From Verrucomicrobiaceae bacterium (GTDB taxonomy: Bacteria > Verrucomicrobiota > Verrucomicrobiia > Chthoniobacterales > Chthoniobacteraceae): a stretch of 61,923 nt of DNA. The position numbers and the translations under genes are program-made. The DNA lies in NCBI GenBank assembly GCA_005791535.1, contig SXWH01000131.1, forward strand, positions 1 to 61,923, in the 5' to 3' direction. Each line of letters opens with the position of its first letter. Positions within the stretch are counted from its first letter, which is position 1. The notes under the pieces were generated by a model. The model saw only the letters and a program-made list of their open reading frames with translations. It ran no database searches and was not told where the DNA came from. Positions 16,783 through 25,619 of this stretch are shown here, piece after piece.

Positions 16783-18503
16783 GGCTCGAGTTCCTCCAGC
16801 CGCACACGGCGATGAAACTCCGGCGTTCGACCGGTGTCCTTCACCGGCGCGAACACTGACGCCCGGAAATAAAGCCGATGCTCTTCATCAACGGAAAAAA
16901 AGCGGAACCGGCTGCGATAATAGATATCGAGAAGCACCGATTCGACCTCATTCACCCTGGATTCGTGAACGAGCAAAAAGTCCGCATCGGTGATATCGAA
17001 CTGGCTTCGATGGCTGACCAGCGCGACGTTTGGAAGGTCAGGCAACGCCCACGGAAGCGGCTGCGGCGATTCGTAAATGATCAAGCCGGTCATCTTTCGC
17101 ATCAAAGGCTCGCGCTCAATCAAGCGCTCCACCGGCCCCGTGAGCTTCATCAAATCGGGCAGTTGCTGCACATAGATGTACGGCTCGCGAGGAGAAGTGG
17201 GATTCACGAAATTGATTCGCCATGAATCCATTACCGGAGCAGCAGCCAGCGCAAAACCGAGCAAGGCAACGACGCTCCAATGGCTGTAGCGAACCAGACG
17301 CTCGAAGCAGTGCCCGAGCACGAGAAAGAGAGGCGGCAGAAAACCGATCACACACCATGGCGTCTTATATGACACGAGCGAATACGCCGAAACCGATGCG
17401 AGCGCGTAGAGCGCCAAAAAGCGCATGAGCCGGCACTTCACAGGACTCGCGAACACGGCGCAAACACCGACGAAAACGAAACACACGCCTGCCGAGAATG
17501 CTGTGTTCCATGGAATCCCGGCTGTTTGCAGAACCGGCTCCACTGCCTGAATCGGCCGCTCCGACGGCGGAAGTGCCGCTGTGAACAACCACCCCGCAAT
17601 CGCCAGAATCACTCCGAGGCCAATCGAAAACGCCCCGACGATTACCGACCGACGCAACGCCAGCACCGGAACCACCGCGAGCCCGGCGAGCGCAGGCCAC
17701 TCATAGCGCCACAGCAATTTCACGAAATAGAGCAACTCCTTGTGATGCCCCTCCTCGCTCGGCGACCATCCCTTCGCAGCCATCGCGCCGAACGTCTTGA
17801 AAATTCCCACCACGCCGGGCCAGTAATAGAACAAACCGGAATAAAACGCGATCAGCACCGCCCCGCAAACCGCGGCAACCCGGACGATTTCTGCGCGGGA
17901 GAATGCCGACTGCGCGCCGGTTTGCTCATCGCCACTCGTGCGCATGAACAGCCAAGCGAAGAACGCCGCCACGAAATGCAGGACGTAGGTTTCCTTCGTA
18001 AGCACCATTCCAGCGAGGCCCGCTCCCACGGCCCACAGGTCCCCCGTCCGCCGCTCGCTGCGTGCTATTCCAAAGGCGCCGTATATTGCGAGCATGCTGA
18101 AGAATGGCAGCCACGCCTCGTGAATGGCGTAGCGCGAGTAGAAGGTCATCGCCGGGGATATCGCACACGCAATCGCCGCCACCCAAACCACCCACGCTGA
18201 GAAGAACCGGCGAAAGGCGAAAAGTAACGCGACAGTCGCCGCACCGACAATCGCAGTCGGTAAACGCAACGCCCAAACTCCGCGTCCGAAAATCTGCTCC
18301 GACGCAAACATCGCGTAGAAATGCAGCGGCCCGTGAAAGTTCTCCGGGTTGTAGCGATAGGCAGGGTCACTGCGCATGGCATCCACAAACGCTCCGTTCA
18401 CCCCCTCATCGAAATGCGGTGGTTTCCAGTCGAGCATCCACAACCGCACAACCAGCGCGAACAAGACCACCACAACCGCAGGGATCCACCACGCGTGTTT
18501 CAT
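16779..18503 (-). CDS. TIGR03663-like / PMT_2-type GT-C glycosyltransferase
   Basis: 574 residues, about 10-12 membrane helices. The first periplasmic loop has HFDEGVNGAFVDAM with the Asp32-Glu33 pair expected of the catalytic acidic motif in the ArnT/PMT group, and PAYRYNPENFHGPLHFY follows, as in TIGR03663 proteins. Role inferred: transfer of a sugar from a polyprenyl-phosphate donor to a lipid, glycan or protein outside the membrane. Coupled to the 14494-16782 gene and divergent from a GT2 gene that could make the lipid-linked donor. Confidence 0.72.
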   Translation of the reverse strand: MKHAWWIPAVVVVLFALVVRLWMLDWKPPHFDEGVNGAFVDAMRSDPAYRYNPENFHGPLHFYAMFASEQIFGRGVWALRLPTAIVGAATVALLFAFRRFFSAWVVWVAAIACAISPAMTFYSRYAIHEAWLPFFSMLAIYGAFGIARSERRTGDLWAVGAGLAGMVLTKETYVLHFVAAFFAWLFMRTSGDEQTGAQSAFSRAEIVRVAAVCGAVLIAFYSGLFYYWPGVVGIFKTFGAMAAKGWSPSEEGHHKELLYFVKLLWRYEWPALAGLAVVPVLALRRSVIVGAFSIGLGVILAIAGWLFTAALPPSERPIQAVEPVLQTAGIPWNTAFSAGVCFVFVGVCAVFASPVKCRLMRFLALYALASVSAYSLVSYKTPWCVIGFLPPLFLVLGHCFERLVRYSHWSVVALLGFALAAAPVMDSWRINFVNPTSPREPYIYVQQLPDLMKLTGPVERLIEREPLMRKMTGLIIYESPQPLPWALPDLPNVALVSHRSQFDITDADFLLVHESRVNEVESVLLDIYYRSRFRFFSVDEEHRLYFRASVFAPVKDTGRTPEFHRRVRLEELEP

Positions 18504-18563
18504 GGCTCCGCCGAGAGGGCGTCAGAATGTGCATCGTCATGGATGCGGTGCGGAATTGCATTC

Positions 18564-19373
18564 ATGTCTTTTGACCGGAACACCGCGAAACTGGTAGGCT
18601 CGCGGAATCTGAATCCCAACACAACAGACGACGAACCGCCATTCATATCGATCGTTATCCCTGCGTATAACGAAGCGAGTCGCATCGGGGCCTGCATCGC
18701 CGCGTTTCAGAACTGCAGCGAACTTTCTAGCTACCGGCACGAGGTGATAATCGTCGTGGAAAAAAGCTCGGACGACACCCTCGCGATCGCCGAACGCATG
18801 ACGACCGGGCACGGATCGTTCAAAGTGATCGGCAATCGGGACCATCGGGGCAAGGGACACGCCGTTCGCACAGGAATGCTGGCCGCCCGCGGAGACATTG
18901 CGTTTTTCATGGACGCCGACCTTTCCACGCCGCTGAAGGAAATCACGCCATTCCTTGCGCGATTCGAATCAGTTCCCGAGGTCGATATTATCATCGGAAA
19001 TCGGCAGCATCCAGACAGTGCGATTGTCAGACGGCAGAGCGCGCTGCGGCAAGGCCTTGGTCAGTGCTTTAACTTTGTGTTGAGACGGCTCACCGGCATC
19101 CGGGTGAGAGACACGCAATGCGGCTTCAAGGCGTTCCGTCGCCGCGCACGCGAAACGATTTTTCCGCTTCAAACCATCAGCGGCTTCGCATTCGACGTCG
19201 AGCTCCTGCTGCTTGCGACGCAACTCGGATTTCGCGTCGAAGATCGCCCCGTAGAATGGCGAAACGCGGATGGAAGCAAGGTTCACATCGTCCGCGATTC
19301 GGTACGGATGCTCCGCGATGCGCTTCGCGTCCGGGCCGCGGTCGCGCGTACGCTGGAACGCGCAAAAAACTAG
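18564..19373 (+). CDS. family 2 glycosyltransferase, polyprenyl-phosphate sugar synthase type
   Basis: 269 residues from ATG 18564 (ATG 18543 is an alternative). A soluble GT-A domain begins at residue 27 with ISIVIPAYNEASRIG; the metal-binding DAD motif is at 117-119 within FFMDADLSTPL, and RDTQCGFKAFRR follows. This matches dolichyl/undecaprenyl-phosphate glucosyl- or mannosyltransferases. It lacks the C-terminal membrane helices some members have. The divergent neighbours are GT-C-like proteins that use such donors. Its TAG stop shares the tetranucleotide CTAG with the purU stop. Confidence 0.82.
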   Translation: MSFDRNTAKLVGSRNLNPNTTDDEPPFISIVIPAYNEASRIGACIAAFQNCSELSSYRHEVIIVVEKSSDDTLAIAERMTTGHGSFKVIGNRDHRGKGHAVRTGMLAARGDIAFFMDADLSTPLKEITPFLARFESVPEVDIIIGNRQHPDSAIVRRQSALRQGLGQCFNFVLRRLTGIRVRDTQCGFKAFRRRARETIFPLQTISGFAFDVELLLLATQLGFRVEDRPVEWRNADGSKVHIVRDSVRMLRDALRVRAAVARTLERAKN

Positions 19374-20224
19374 TCGCGGAAAACGACCGTCCGTTTTCCA
19401 TGAAGGAGAACGCGGTCGGACAAATGCCAGCGCACGCCGCGGGCGAGAGCCTGGCGTTCGCAATCGCGACCGAGCCGCAACAGGTCCGCAGGTTCGTGGA
19501 AGTGCTCGGCTCGAATCACCTCCTGCTCGACGATGGGTCCCTGATCGAGATCCGCCGTCACATAATGACACGTGGCACCAATGAGTTTCACACCACGCTC
19601 CCAAGCACGTTGATACGGGTTTGCACCGACAAACGACGGCAGAAACGAATGGTGGATATTCATGATACGCCCCTCCCACCGCTCACAGACAGCGGCCGGC
19701 ACGACCTGCATGTAGCGGGCGAGCACTATCAAATCAGCGCCGGCGTCACCCCATATTCGCTCCATTTCCGCAAACGCGGCGTCCTTGTTTGTTGCATCGA
19801 CCGGAATGTAGTGAAAGGGCAGTCCCTCGCGCTCCACGGTGGAGCGGAAGTCTTCGTGATTGCCGATGACGCAGGCCACATCGCAGCCGAGTTCACCGGC
19901 GCGCCAACGCCAAAGCAAATCCGCAAGGCAATGGCCGAGTCGGGAAACCATCAGCACGACACGCATGCGATCTGATTCACGCCGGATGCTCCACTGCGCC
20001 TGAAGGTCGGCGGCAAGCGGAGCGAACTCGGCCCGCAAATCCGCAAGCGGAAGTCTCAGCGTCTCGGCCTCAATCGCCATCCGGGTGAAAAACCACCCAG
20101 CCTGCGAGTCGGTGAATTGGTGAACCTCATCGAGGTTTCCGCCGTTTTCGGCGATGAATGCCGTGATTCGGGATAGGAGGCCGACCCGATCCGGGCACGA
20201 AAGTTTGAGCAGTGTTTTTGGCAT
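19370..20224 (-). CDS. purU: formyltetrahydrofolate deformylase
   Basis: 284 residues, the normal PurU length. Hydrolyses 10-formyl-THF to THF and formate, balancing one-carbon pools. An N-terminal ACT domain (LSCPDRVGLLSRITAFIAENG, residues 8-28) is followed by a formyltransferase domain with MNIHHSFLPSF and DLDQGPIVEQ, which carry the catalytic Asn, His and Asp. It lies downstream of the histidine kinase on the same strand, 14 bp apart. Confidence 0.93.
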   Translation of the reverse strand: MPKTLLKLSCPDRVGLLSRITAFIAENGGNLDEVHQFTDSQAGWFFTRMAIEAETLRLPLADLRAEFAPLAADLQAQWSIRRESDRMRVVLMVSRLGHCLADLLWRWRAGELGCDVACVIGNHEDFRSTVEREGLPFHYIPVDATNKDAAFAEMERIWGDAGADLIVLARYMQVVPAAVCERWEGRIMNIHHSFLPSFVGANPYQRAWERGVKLIGATCHYVTADLDQGPIVEQEVIRAEHFHEPADLLRLGRDCERQALARGVRWHLSDRVLLHGKRTVVFRD

Positions 20225-20238
20225 GACTGAAACTTGGA

Positions 20239-21594
20239 TTACGCTGTGACTGGCGCCAGGGGAAGCACGAGCTCGAACTCCGTGCCTTCGGCATCCGAGC
20301 GTTTCAGGCGGAGATCACCGCTGTGCGCTCGGGCGAGTTCGCGAGCGATGCTCAAACCCAACCCATGGCCCTTGTGATTTTCCTCGGCCAATCCGCGATT
20401 GAAGCGCTCGAATATCCGCTCCGCATCGGCAGGAGGAACACATTGGCCGCTGTTTGTAATCGAGATCACTGCTTTGCCCCCCGCGGAACTGGCGAAGATT
20501 TTGATGAAGCCGTCAGGGCGGTTGTACTTCACAGCATTCTCGCAGATGTTTTGCAGAATCACCGCGAGCCGCCGCGAGTCTGCGAGGACGAGCAGCTCCC
20601 CGGGAAGGCTTTGTTCGATGACAATCCGCCGCTCCATTCCGAGAACCTCCGCATCATCGATTGCCCCACTCAAAAGCGGCACCACATCCACCGGCTCTGC
20701 TGCGATGTCCAGACGCCCAGCATCAGCCTGCGCGAGGAGCAGCAGGTCATCGCAAAGCGTGGTGAGCCTTCGCGTCTGCTGCAAAAGCGATTCAACCATT
20801 TCACGCTCGGATGGCTTCAGGTAGTCGCAACTGCGGAGTTCACCGAGCCCGGCCCGGAGGATCGTCAGCGGCGTTTTAAATTGATGCGACGCAGCAGAAG
20901 AGAAGCGCTCCGCCGCAGCATAAGCCTTCTCCAGCCGGTCAAAAGACGCATTCAAAACGTGGGAAAGCCGCTCGATTTCGTCACCGGAATCCGGCACGGG
21001 AAGACGTTCATCCGGTCGCTTCACATTGATCCGTTCCGCGGCAGCGGTCATCTCCGCAACCGGTCGCAGGGCCCGCCGCGCAACCCAGAGCGCGCCAGCG
21101 AGCGTGAGCAAGAAAACCGCGGGCAGGGCGACCGCGAAAGCGAATCGGAGGTCCTGCTGCATGCCTTCGATGGTTCCCAGCCGCGTGCCCATATTGACGA
21201 CATGAGTGCCGTTCTGCACCGTCACGATGCGCGAGTTCCGATCAGAAATCCGAATGGTCGCGCCTCCTTGCTGGAGTGTTCGCGGCTCGAAATCCTTCCA
21301 GTTCCCGGAGCGATAAAGCTCGGAGCCATCGGCATTCGCGACTCGGATGAAGCGAGCGCGCAGAGACTGGGGAATGGATTCACGTGTAAGCGGTTTTCTC
21401 GGATCGACGCCGCGTTCGATCCTGGCACTCAGGACTTCAAAGATCTCATCCGCATCCCGGCGCATCTCCGTGTCCAGTTCCTGCACCTGCCGGTGGTAAA
21501 TGAAGGGCTGGATAATGGACGGCGTGAGGGCAAGGGCGAGACCCGAGATGATGGCCGCATAAAGCCCGATCTTGAACTTGAGCGGAAATCCCAT
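20239..21594 (-). CDS. two-component sensor histidine kinase
   Basis: 451 residues. Two membrane helices (about 10-32 and 150-172) flank a ~115-residue periplasmic sensor region, followed by HAMP (173-225), a HisKA domain with phospho-acceptor His237 in SHQFKTPL, and a HATPase domain with the N-box NICENAVKYN and GHGLGLSIARELA. The signal is unknown. Its response regulator gene ends 15 bp upstream, so both form a pair. Confidence 0.92.
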   Translation of the reverse strand: MGFPLKFKIGLYAAIISGLALALTPSIIQPFIYHRQVQELDTEMRRDADEIFEVLSARIERGVDPRKPLTRESIPQSLRARFIRVANADGSELYRSGNWKDFEPRTLQQGGATIRISDRNSRIVTVQNGTHVVNMGTRLGTIEGMQQDLRFAFAVALPAVFLLTLAGALWVARRALRPVAEMTAAAERINVKRPDERLPVPDSGDEIERLSHVLNASFDRLEKAYAAAERFSSAASHQFKTPLTILRAGLGELRSCDYLKPSEREMVESLLQQTRRLTTLCDDLLLLAQADAGRLDIAAEPVDVVPLLSGAIDDAEVLGMERRIVIEQSLPGELLVLADSRRLAVILQNICENAVKYNRPDGFIKIFASSAGGKAVISITNSGQCVPPADAERIFERFNRGLAEENHKGHGLGLSIARELARAHSGDLRLKRSDAEGTEFELVLPLAPVTA

Positions 21595-21609
21595 GAATTC
21601 CGCGGCCTA

Positions 21610-22293
21610 CTACGCTGTCGCAGCCGGATGAAGCACGTAACCGACACCGCGAACGGTTTCGATCAGCGTCTCGTCACGTTCGCCACTGAGTTTCTTGCGT
21701 AGGCGCATGATGAATATCTCGACGGTCCGAGTGTCATACTCGTGTTCCCGCTCCCAGATTCGCTCGCAAATCTCCTCCCGTGAAAATGTCCGCCCGGGTT
21801 CCTGCATGAAGATCTGGAGCAGTTCGAATTCGCGCGGCGAAAGACTGATGGGAACTCCCGCACGGGTCACACGATGCCGACGAATATCCATGCGGATGTC
21901 TCCGACGTCGATGATGTCTCCCTGCGTCGGCGATGGCGCCCGGCGGCCGATGACTTCCACGCGCGCCAGCAGTTCCTCCATTGAGAACGGCTTCGTCAAA
22001 TAATCATCCGCTCCGGCGCGAAGCCCTGTTACCCGATCTGCGATGGCATCGCGGGCTGTAAGGAGCATCACGCGGGTGTGGTTGTGAGCCTCCCGTAGTT
22101 TCTGAAGCACCGTGAAGCCGTCCATCACAGGAAGGTTCACGTCGAGAATCACGAGGTCGAAATTGTTGCTGGAAATCGCCGAAAGCGCGAGAGCCCCGTC
22201 GGAACGGGACTCTGCCTGGTGGCCGGCTTTTTGAAGGGCGCGCGTGACGAGCGCGGCGATCTTTTCTTCGTCTTCAACTACGAGAATTCGCAT
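21610..22293 (-). CDS. OmpR-family response regulator
   Basis: 227 residues. Canonical receiver: acidic residues in VVEDEE, phospho-acceptor Asp51 in VILDVNLP, and Lys102 in DYLTKPF; then a winged-helix DNA-binding domain (about 130-222) with RTVEIFIMRLRKKL. Cognate kinase follows at once. The upstream sequence AAAGGTAA about 6 bp before the ATG is one of the few possible Shine-Dalgarno-like motifs in this window. Confidence 0.93.
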   Translation of the reverse strand: MRILVVEDEEKIAALVTRALQKAGHQAESRSDGALALSAISSNNFDLVILDVNLPVMDGFTVLQKLREAHNHTRVMLLTARDAIADRVTGLRAGADDYLTKPFSMEELLARVEVIGRRAPSPTQGDIIDVGDIRMDIRRHRVTRAGVPISLSPREFELLQIFMQEPGRTFSREEICERIWEREHEYDTRTVEIFIMRLRKKLSGERDETLIETVRGVGYVLHPAATA

Positions 22294-22351
22294 GGCTTAC
22301 CTTTGACACCGAACACGAATTTACGCCAGCCCGAAAGACTCGACGGACGCG

Positions 22352-23074
22352 TCATGCGGCTTCCGCGGGCACGAGGGTGGTTCTGCGTCCGCGAGGGATA
22401 GTCCGTTCTCCTTCGCGCTCCATGATGTAGCCCGCGCGCGGAACCGTGTGGATCAATTTCGTTTCGAATTCATCGTCTATCTTCTTTCTGAGCCGCATGA
22501 TGAATACCTGCACAACGTTTGAATCCGGATCGAAGTGAAACTTCCAAACCTGTTCGCACAGTTCGAGAGGCGAGATGACTCGTCCGGTATTGCGGATGAA
22601 ATACTCCAGCGTGCGGAACTCCCGCTCCGTGAGCCGGACGGAACGCCCAGCCCGGGTCACTGAGCGCGCAACGCGGTCGAGGACGACATCGGCAAATCTT
22701 ACGATCGCCTGTTCCGAGGTCTGCCGGCGCCGGAGCAGCGCCTGGACTCTGAGTGCAATCTCGACCGCTGGGAAATCTTCGGTCACGCAGTCGTCGAACC
22801 CCGCACGGAATGCGTTGATTCGTCCCGCCGCAACAGTCCCTTCCGCAATCCCGAAGGTCGGCACACCTCCGCCGCATGTGTCTGCAAGTTCAAGAATTGC
22901 ATCGAGCTTGCCGTCGACCGAAGCAAGATCAACAGCGAGCAAGTCCTGACCGGAAATTACACCGGACAAAGACTGAAAGTTATCAGTGAGTGTGATACCG
23001 AATCCAGCGCCGTGGAGAGCGTGCTTCAATTCGGCTGCGAGGGTCGGGTTTTTGGTGAATAGGGCAATATGCAT
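22352..23074 (-). CDS. OmpR-like regulator with atypical receiver domain
   Basis: 240 residues. The C-terminal winged helix is intact (VRLTEREFRTLEYFI, VVQVFIMRLRKKIDD). The N-terminal receiver keeps an Asp at the phosphorylation position (Asp49 in LLAVDLASVDG), but the acidic pair after strand 1 is missing (LFTKNP) and the invariant Lys is Glu99 (CVTEDFP). It is therefore probably not phosphorylated in the usual way. No kinase of its own is adjacent; the standard regulator lies 58 bp downstream and the symporter 116 bp downstream in coordinates, both same strand. Confidence 0.85.
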   Translation of the reverse strand: MHIALFTKNPTLAAELKHALHGAGFGITLTDNFQSLSGVISGQDLLAVDLASVDGKLDAILELADTCGGGVPTFGIAEGTVAAGRINAFRAGFDDCVTEDFPAVEIALRVQALLRRRQTSEQAIVRFADVVLDRVARSVTRAGRSVRLTEREFRTLEYFIRNTGRVISPLELCEQVWKFHFDPDSNVVQVFIMRLRKKIDDEFETKLIHTVPRAGYIMEREGERTIPRGRRTTLVPAEAA

Positions 23075-23190
23075 TTAGGGCGATTAGCACAAGATGAGTA
23101 AAGCGCTCCACGTCAAGGGAAGAGCGCGTAACAATCCTGCAGGGTTTTCGGGAAATGGGAGCTTCCGGCAAGTCGCCGAAGCCGAGGTGA

Positions 23191-24783
23191 CTAGTGCCCT
23201 CCGCCAGTCTCCGCACCGAGACCTGTTTGAGCGCGGACACTCAGTTCAGCAAACTTCGCCTCCGCCTGAGGGTCACGCGCGGTGAGCAATGTACCCAGCC
23301 ATGCCGACAGGAAGCCGACCGGGATGCTGACGATACCCGGATTCTCGAGCGGGAAAATTGCACCTTCCTTCCCGAACATCCCAACCGGACTGATTAGAAT
23401 CAGACCAATGGACGAGACGAGACCTCCCACCAACCCGGACACTGCGCCGGCAGTGTTGAAACGACTCCAGAACACGCTGAACAAAATGACCGGCAGGTTC
23501 GCGCTCGCCGCAACAGCAAATGCGAGACCGACGAGGAAAGCGGCGTTCACTCCGGGGCCAAGGTAGATGGCAAGCCCTATACTGGCGGCACCCACTACGG
23601 CCGCCGTGATTCGTGCAACACGGACTTCCTCGCCAGGCGACTGCTCTTTTCCGTGATGGATTACGTTCGTATAAAAGTCGTGGGCAAAGCTCGTGCTCGC
23701 GCTCATTGTCAGCCCCGCGACCACGGCGAGAATCGTCGCGAACGCGACGGCGCTGATGAACGCGAAAAACAGTTCACCCCCCAGTTTCTGCGCGAGCAAC
23801 GGAGCGACCATGTTCGTGTTCTCCTTCGCACCTGCCATAATCTCAGACTTCGCCATGATCGTCGCGGCCCCGAAGCCGAAGAAGGTCGTGAGAATGTAAA
23901 ACACCCCGATGATGGCCATCGCCCAGATTACACTGACACGGGCGGTTTTCGCGTCCGGGACGGTGTAAAACCGAACCAGAATGTGCGGGAGTCCGGCCGT
24001 TCCAAGAACAAGGCCGAGGCCGAGGGAAACGAGGTCCAACGGCCCCCAAGGTCCCGCCGCGGCAGTCCCGTATTTCATTCCGGGTTCGAGCAGGTTCTTC
24101 GCAGGTGCGGTTCCGGCGTAGTCGGCATGAGACACGGCATCGAAGAATGCACCGAACGAATAGCCGTGATGCTTCAGCACGAGCACACTCAGTGTGATGG
24201 CACCAGCCATGAGCAGGATGGCCTTGATGATTTGAACCCAGGTCGTCGCGAGCATCCCGCCAAACACAACGTAAACGAGCATCAGCACGCCGACTCCGAT
24301 GACGGCAGGCGCGAACTCGATTCCGATGAGCCCCTTAATAATGCCACCAGCGCCAACCATCTGCGCGATCATGTAAAATGTGGACACCGTGAGCGTGCTC
24401 AACGAGGCCATGGCCCGCACCGGCCGCGGACTCATCCGGTAGGCCAGCAGGTCCGCCATCGTGTATTTACCAGCATTGCGGAGCGGCTCGGCCACGAAGA
24501 AGAGCACGGTGAGGTAAGCGACGAGGAAGCCGACCGAATACATGAAGCCATCGTAGCCCTTGAAGCAAATCATCCCGGAAATCCCGAGGAAGCTCGCTGC
24601 ACTCATGTAATCGCCCGCAACCGCGAGACCATTCTGCCAGCCTTTGATTGAGCGGCCTGCGGCGAAGTATGCCGCGCTTCCGGTCGCCTTCTGCGCGCTG
24701 AAGTAGGTGATGACGAGCGTTACCGCGACGAACGCAACGAACATGCCGAGGGCCGGCGTAAAGGTGAAAGCAGCGAGTAACAT
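23191..24783 (-). CDS. actP: sodium/solute symporter, acetate permease type
   Basis: 530 residues, about 13 membrane helices, of the SSF family. N-terminal FSAQKATGSAAYFAAGRSIKGWQNGLAVAGDYMSAASFLG carries the conserved ActP features split over helix 2-3. ActP moves acetate or other short carboxylates with a cation. The preceding gene encodes a DUF485 protein, the normal partner of ActP. No acs gene is present here. Confidence 0.88.
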   Translation of the reverse strand: MLLAAFTFTPALGMFVAFVAVTLVITYFSAQKATGSAAYFAAGRSIKGWQNGLAVAGDYMSAASFLGISGMICFKGYDGFMYSVGFLVAYLTVLFFVAEPLRNAGKYTMADLLAYRMSPRPVRAMASLSTLTVSTFYMIAQMVGAGGIIKGLIGIEFAPAVIGVGVLMLVYVVFGGMLATTWVQIIKAILLMAGAITLSVLVLKHHGYSFGAFFDAVSHADYAGTAPAKNLLEPGMKYGTAAAGPWGPLDLVSLGLGLVLGTAGLPHILVRFYTVPDAKTARVSVIWAMAIIGVFYILTTFFGFGAATIMAKSEIMAGAKENTNMVAPLLAQKLGGELFFAFISAVAFATILAVVAGLTMSASTSFAHDFYTNVIHHGKEQSPGEEVRVARITAAVVGAASIGLAIYLGPGVNAAFLVGLAFAVAASANLPVILFSVFWSRFNTAGAVSGLVGGLVSSIGLILISPVGMFGKEGAIFPLENPGIVSIPVGFLSAWLGTLLTARDPQAEAKFAELSVRAQTGLGAETGGGH

Positions 24784-24789
24784 GATGAC

Positions 24790-25095
24790 TTAGCGGTGTC
24801 CGAGTTTCGCGAGGAGTGCGTGTTCCATTTTATCCCATTTCGCGGCCGCGCGGATGTAGAGCCATGCGAGAATCCAGGACATCAGGAATTGCGAAAGCGC
24901 AAATAAGTAGGCCCAGTTCACCCTCCCAAAAACCTCCTGCTTCATCGTCGCGGGCATGAAGCCGACAAGCACCGGTAGTGCGATGTAATAAGCGAGGAAG
25001 AACAGTGATGCGGGAATCAGGAAGCGCTTCTTCGCGCGTTTCAGTGCGGCAAAATCGGGGTCTGCGGCGATTCGGTTCCAGTCTGGTTGGCTCAT
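24790..25095 (-). CDS. yjcH: DUF485 membrane protein (YjcH-like)
   Basis: 101 residues with two membrane helices (about 25-47 and 61-84). The DPDFAALKRAKKRFLIP segment is the DUF485 start. Genes of this family almost always precede actP, as here (6 bp gap). Function is not established; an accessory role for the symporter is the usual assumption. Confidence 0.85.
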   Translation of the reverse strand: MSQPDWNRIAADPDFAALKRAKKRFLIPASLFFLAYYIALPVLVGFMPATMKQEVFGRVNWAYLFALSQFLMSWILAWLYIRAAAKWDKMEHALLAKLGHR

Positions 25096-25174
25096 GGCGC
25101 GCGGACGCTACTTTGGAAGCGCTGTCGGTAGCAAGAGCGGACACTCCCATAATATGGGACGCGTCCCGAGCCGA

Positions 25175-25540
25175 CTATCTCGCCGGCTTCCCTTTGACCG
25201 GCACATTCGGCTGCACATCTTCCGCGGCGAGTCGCGCGGTGACTTCCGCCGCTGTAAGGGTCCGCATGTTCAGAATCTCCGCCTGCGCGGGGTCGAGGTC
25301 GGCGCCGCATTGGTGAAAGAGGCCCTTCACGGCGCGGGGAAAGCACGCCGCAATCTTCACGCAACCGGCGGCGAGTTCCTTCAATGCCGGATCCTTCCGC
25401 GCGGACATTTCGCAAAGATCCGCCACGGCGTCAAACGCGGTGCCGCTGTCGCAGAGCGCCTGAAGCACGGCGGCTTTGGTTTCCTTCGGGACGACCTGCG
25501 CGTACTGGCAATGGCAATAGAGGATGCGTGGTGCGGACAT
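25175..25540 (-). CDS. small seven-cysteine protein, unknown function
   Basis: 121 residues with Cys at 9, 11, 30, 43, 60, 66 and 78. The N-terminal ILYCHCQYAQVVP with its CxC, the middle DLCEMSA and IAACFPRAVKGLF resemble stretches of iron-sulfur proteins related to heterodisulfide-reductase/MvhD domains, but I cannot place it in a named family. An Fe-S or metal-binding role is inferred from the cysteines only. No signal peptide. It is 54 bp after the CobW-type GTPase gene on the same strand. Confidence 0.6.
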   Translation of the reverse strand: MSAPRILYCHCQYAQVVPKETKAAVLQALCDSGTAFDAVADLCEMSARKDPALKELAAGCVKIAACFPRAVKGLFHQCGADLDPAQAEILNMRTLTAAEVTARLAAEDVQPNVPVKGKPAR

Positions 25541-25559
25541 GGGCTAAGGTATCATTCGA

Positions 25560-25619
25560 GTTGGCAGTGGGCAGTTGGCAGTGGGCAGTCTGATCTACTG
25601 ACCTACTGTCCTACTGCTT
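25560..25619. repeat. short tandem repeats (14 bp and CTACTG units)
   Basis: Two perfect copies of GTTGGCAGTGGGCA occupy 25560-25587. Right next to them, 25595-25616 repeats CTACTG three times with two-base spacers. The array overlaps the last few codons and stop of the CobW-type gene, so the C-terminal residues of that protein come from repeat DNA. GGCAGT-based arrays like this occur between genes in many unrelated bacterial genomes. Confidence 0.8.

Noticed and set aside
20323..21702. 459-residue open frame on the plus strand opposite the histidine kinase
   Set aside because: Antisense to intact kinase motifs; no domain in the translated product.
23653..24651. 332-residue open frame opposite the symporter
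   Set aside because: Highly charged mirror of hydrophobic codons; a known artefact opposite membrane-protein genes.
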